Shown piece after piece: positions 15,486 to 15,826 of a stretch of DNA of 15,826 nt. The notes beneath the pieces are model-generated. The model did no database searches, was not told the origin of the DNA, and saw only the letters and a program-made list of their open reading frames with translations. Source of the stretch: Bacteroidales bacterium (GTDB lineage: Bacteria > Bacteroidota > Bacteroidia > Bacteroidales > WCHB1-69); the NCBI GenBank assembly GCA_031266895.1, contig JAISAD010000104.1, forward strand, positions 1-15,826, written 5' to 3'. How positions within the stretch are numbered: the first letter of the stretch is position 1; each line of letters begins with the position of its first letter. Made by a program: the position numbers and the translations under genes.

Positions 15486-15580
15486 AAAAAACGTAAAACA
15501 GGAGTTGAACATTGCCTTGGCGCAATTAAAACCAGCTATAAACAGGACATGGCACGCGCAAATTACTCCTGTATAAACGA
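15486..15580. other. intergenic region between convergent genes; no murG
   Basis: About 95 bp separate the ftsW stop from the convergent gene. No start of murG or another dcw gene can be read in any frame. The arms ACAGGAGT (15498-15505) and ACTCCTGT (15565-15572) are 8-bp inverted copies 59 nt apart, bracketing the region. Confidence 0.6.
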
Positions 15581-15625
15581 TTACAGCGGCTCCTTAAAGA
15601 ATTTTTCGGAGCCGCTTTCGTAATC
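15579..15625. terminator. strong bidirectional terminator-like hairpin
   Basis: AGCGGCTCC (15585-15593) and GGAGCCGCT (15608-15616) form a 9-bp GC-rich stem. It is extended by GATTAC (15579-15584) pairing with GTAATC (15620-15625), with a 3-nt bulge (TTC) on one side. The loop is AT-rich, 14 nt. It lies between the convergent ftsW and the right-edge gene and includes the latter's stop codon (15583-15581). T-tracts are short on both sides, so it may act as a barrier for both transcripts. Confidence 0.6.
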
Positions 15626-15826
15626 CTTTATGGTGAAGCTCTTGGATGCTACGATTTTGCCCCGCTTTATTTTCAGTACCGACACGCCCACTATGCCAAA
15701 CGACATGCGGTCCAGCTTGTTGGTAGAGTCGCACAGCACCGTTTTGTGCAGCTGCAGCACCCTGTCTGAAAACACATTCAGGCTGTTTTTCGAAATCAGG
15801 ATAGCCTGGTAGCGGCTATCGACATA
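15581..15826 (-). CDS. unrecognised protein, C-terminal 81 residues (5' end off the right edge)
   Basis: The minus-strand frame is open from the window edge to a TAA at 15583-15581. The visible part ends KSFTIKDYESGSEKFFKEPL and includes GIVGVSVLKIKRGKIVASK. It has a mixed charged and beta-strand-like pattern without a motif I recognise. It looks like real coding sequence: codons are biased to CTG, GTG, CAG, AAG and GGC, and the DNA is about 50% GC against roughly 42% in the dcw genes. That difference suggests a separate origin, for example an acquired element, or simply a differently expressed gene. It runs convergently into ftsW and occupies the place where murG would normally begin. Confidence 0.6.
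   Translation of the reverse strand, partial: YVDSRYQAILISKNSLNVFSDRVLQLHKTVLCDSTNKLDRMSFGIVGVSVLKIKRGKIVASKSFTIKDYESGSEKFFKEPL

Noticed and set aside
1..15826. CRISPR arrays, tRNA or rRNA genes, insertion sequences
   Set aside because: No regularly spaced repeats, cloverleaf-like sequence, rRNA signature or transposase was seen on either strand.

Overview
The window looks like a stretch of chromosome from an anaerobic member of the Bacteroidetes, most likely Bacteroidales. Four things suggest this. The -7 elements match the Bacteroidetes form TAnnTTTG, and the alaS one has a matching TTTG at -33. The cell-wall genes follow the Bacteroidetes dcw order, with a long MraY and a PASTA-tailed FtsI. 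The left side carries a sensory-type [FeFe]-hydrogenase-like protein with a PAS domain. Coding regions are roughly 40-45% GC by eye, and one intergenic region drops to about 20%.

Left part (1-3650, minus strand): tadA (cut by the window edge) lies 10 bp downstream of holB (DNA polymerase III delta'). Upstream of these is a 616-residue protein with two [4Fe-4S] motifs, an [FeFe]-hydrogenase-like H-cluster domain, a further CxxCxxxxC iron-sulfur motif and a PAS domain. A divergent promoter region (about 3582-3732) separates this from alaS, a complete alanyl-tRNA synthetase gene on the plus strand.

Intergenic 6337-6953: 617 bp without a convincing gene. The first half holds three small hairpins. 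The second half is about 20% GC and holds a 15-bp inverted repeat, a 22-bp perfect palindrome, a few DnaA-box-like 9-mers and the mraZ -7 element.

Right part (6954-15485, plus strand): a tightly packed division and cell-wall (dcw) operon, mraZ-rsmH-ftsL-like-ftsI-murE-mraY-murD'-ftsW. MurE, MraY and FtsI keep their catalytic signatures, and MurE has the DNPR motif for meso-diaminopimelate. In contrast, the gene in the murD position encodes only the C-terminal ligase domain (187 aa against about 445). It has no ATP-binding domain and has lost substrate lysines. The following ftsW keeps ten membrane segments and the conserved Asp but lacks the usual GxxRW and QPSE signatures.

Right edge (15486-15826): the cluster stops after ftsW. 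Instead of murG-murC-ftsQ-ftsA-ftsZ there is a convergent, unrecognised, more GC-rich gene fragment with a strong hairpin at its end. The degenerate murD, the divergent ftsW and the missing distal dcw genes together are the most unusual aspect of the window.
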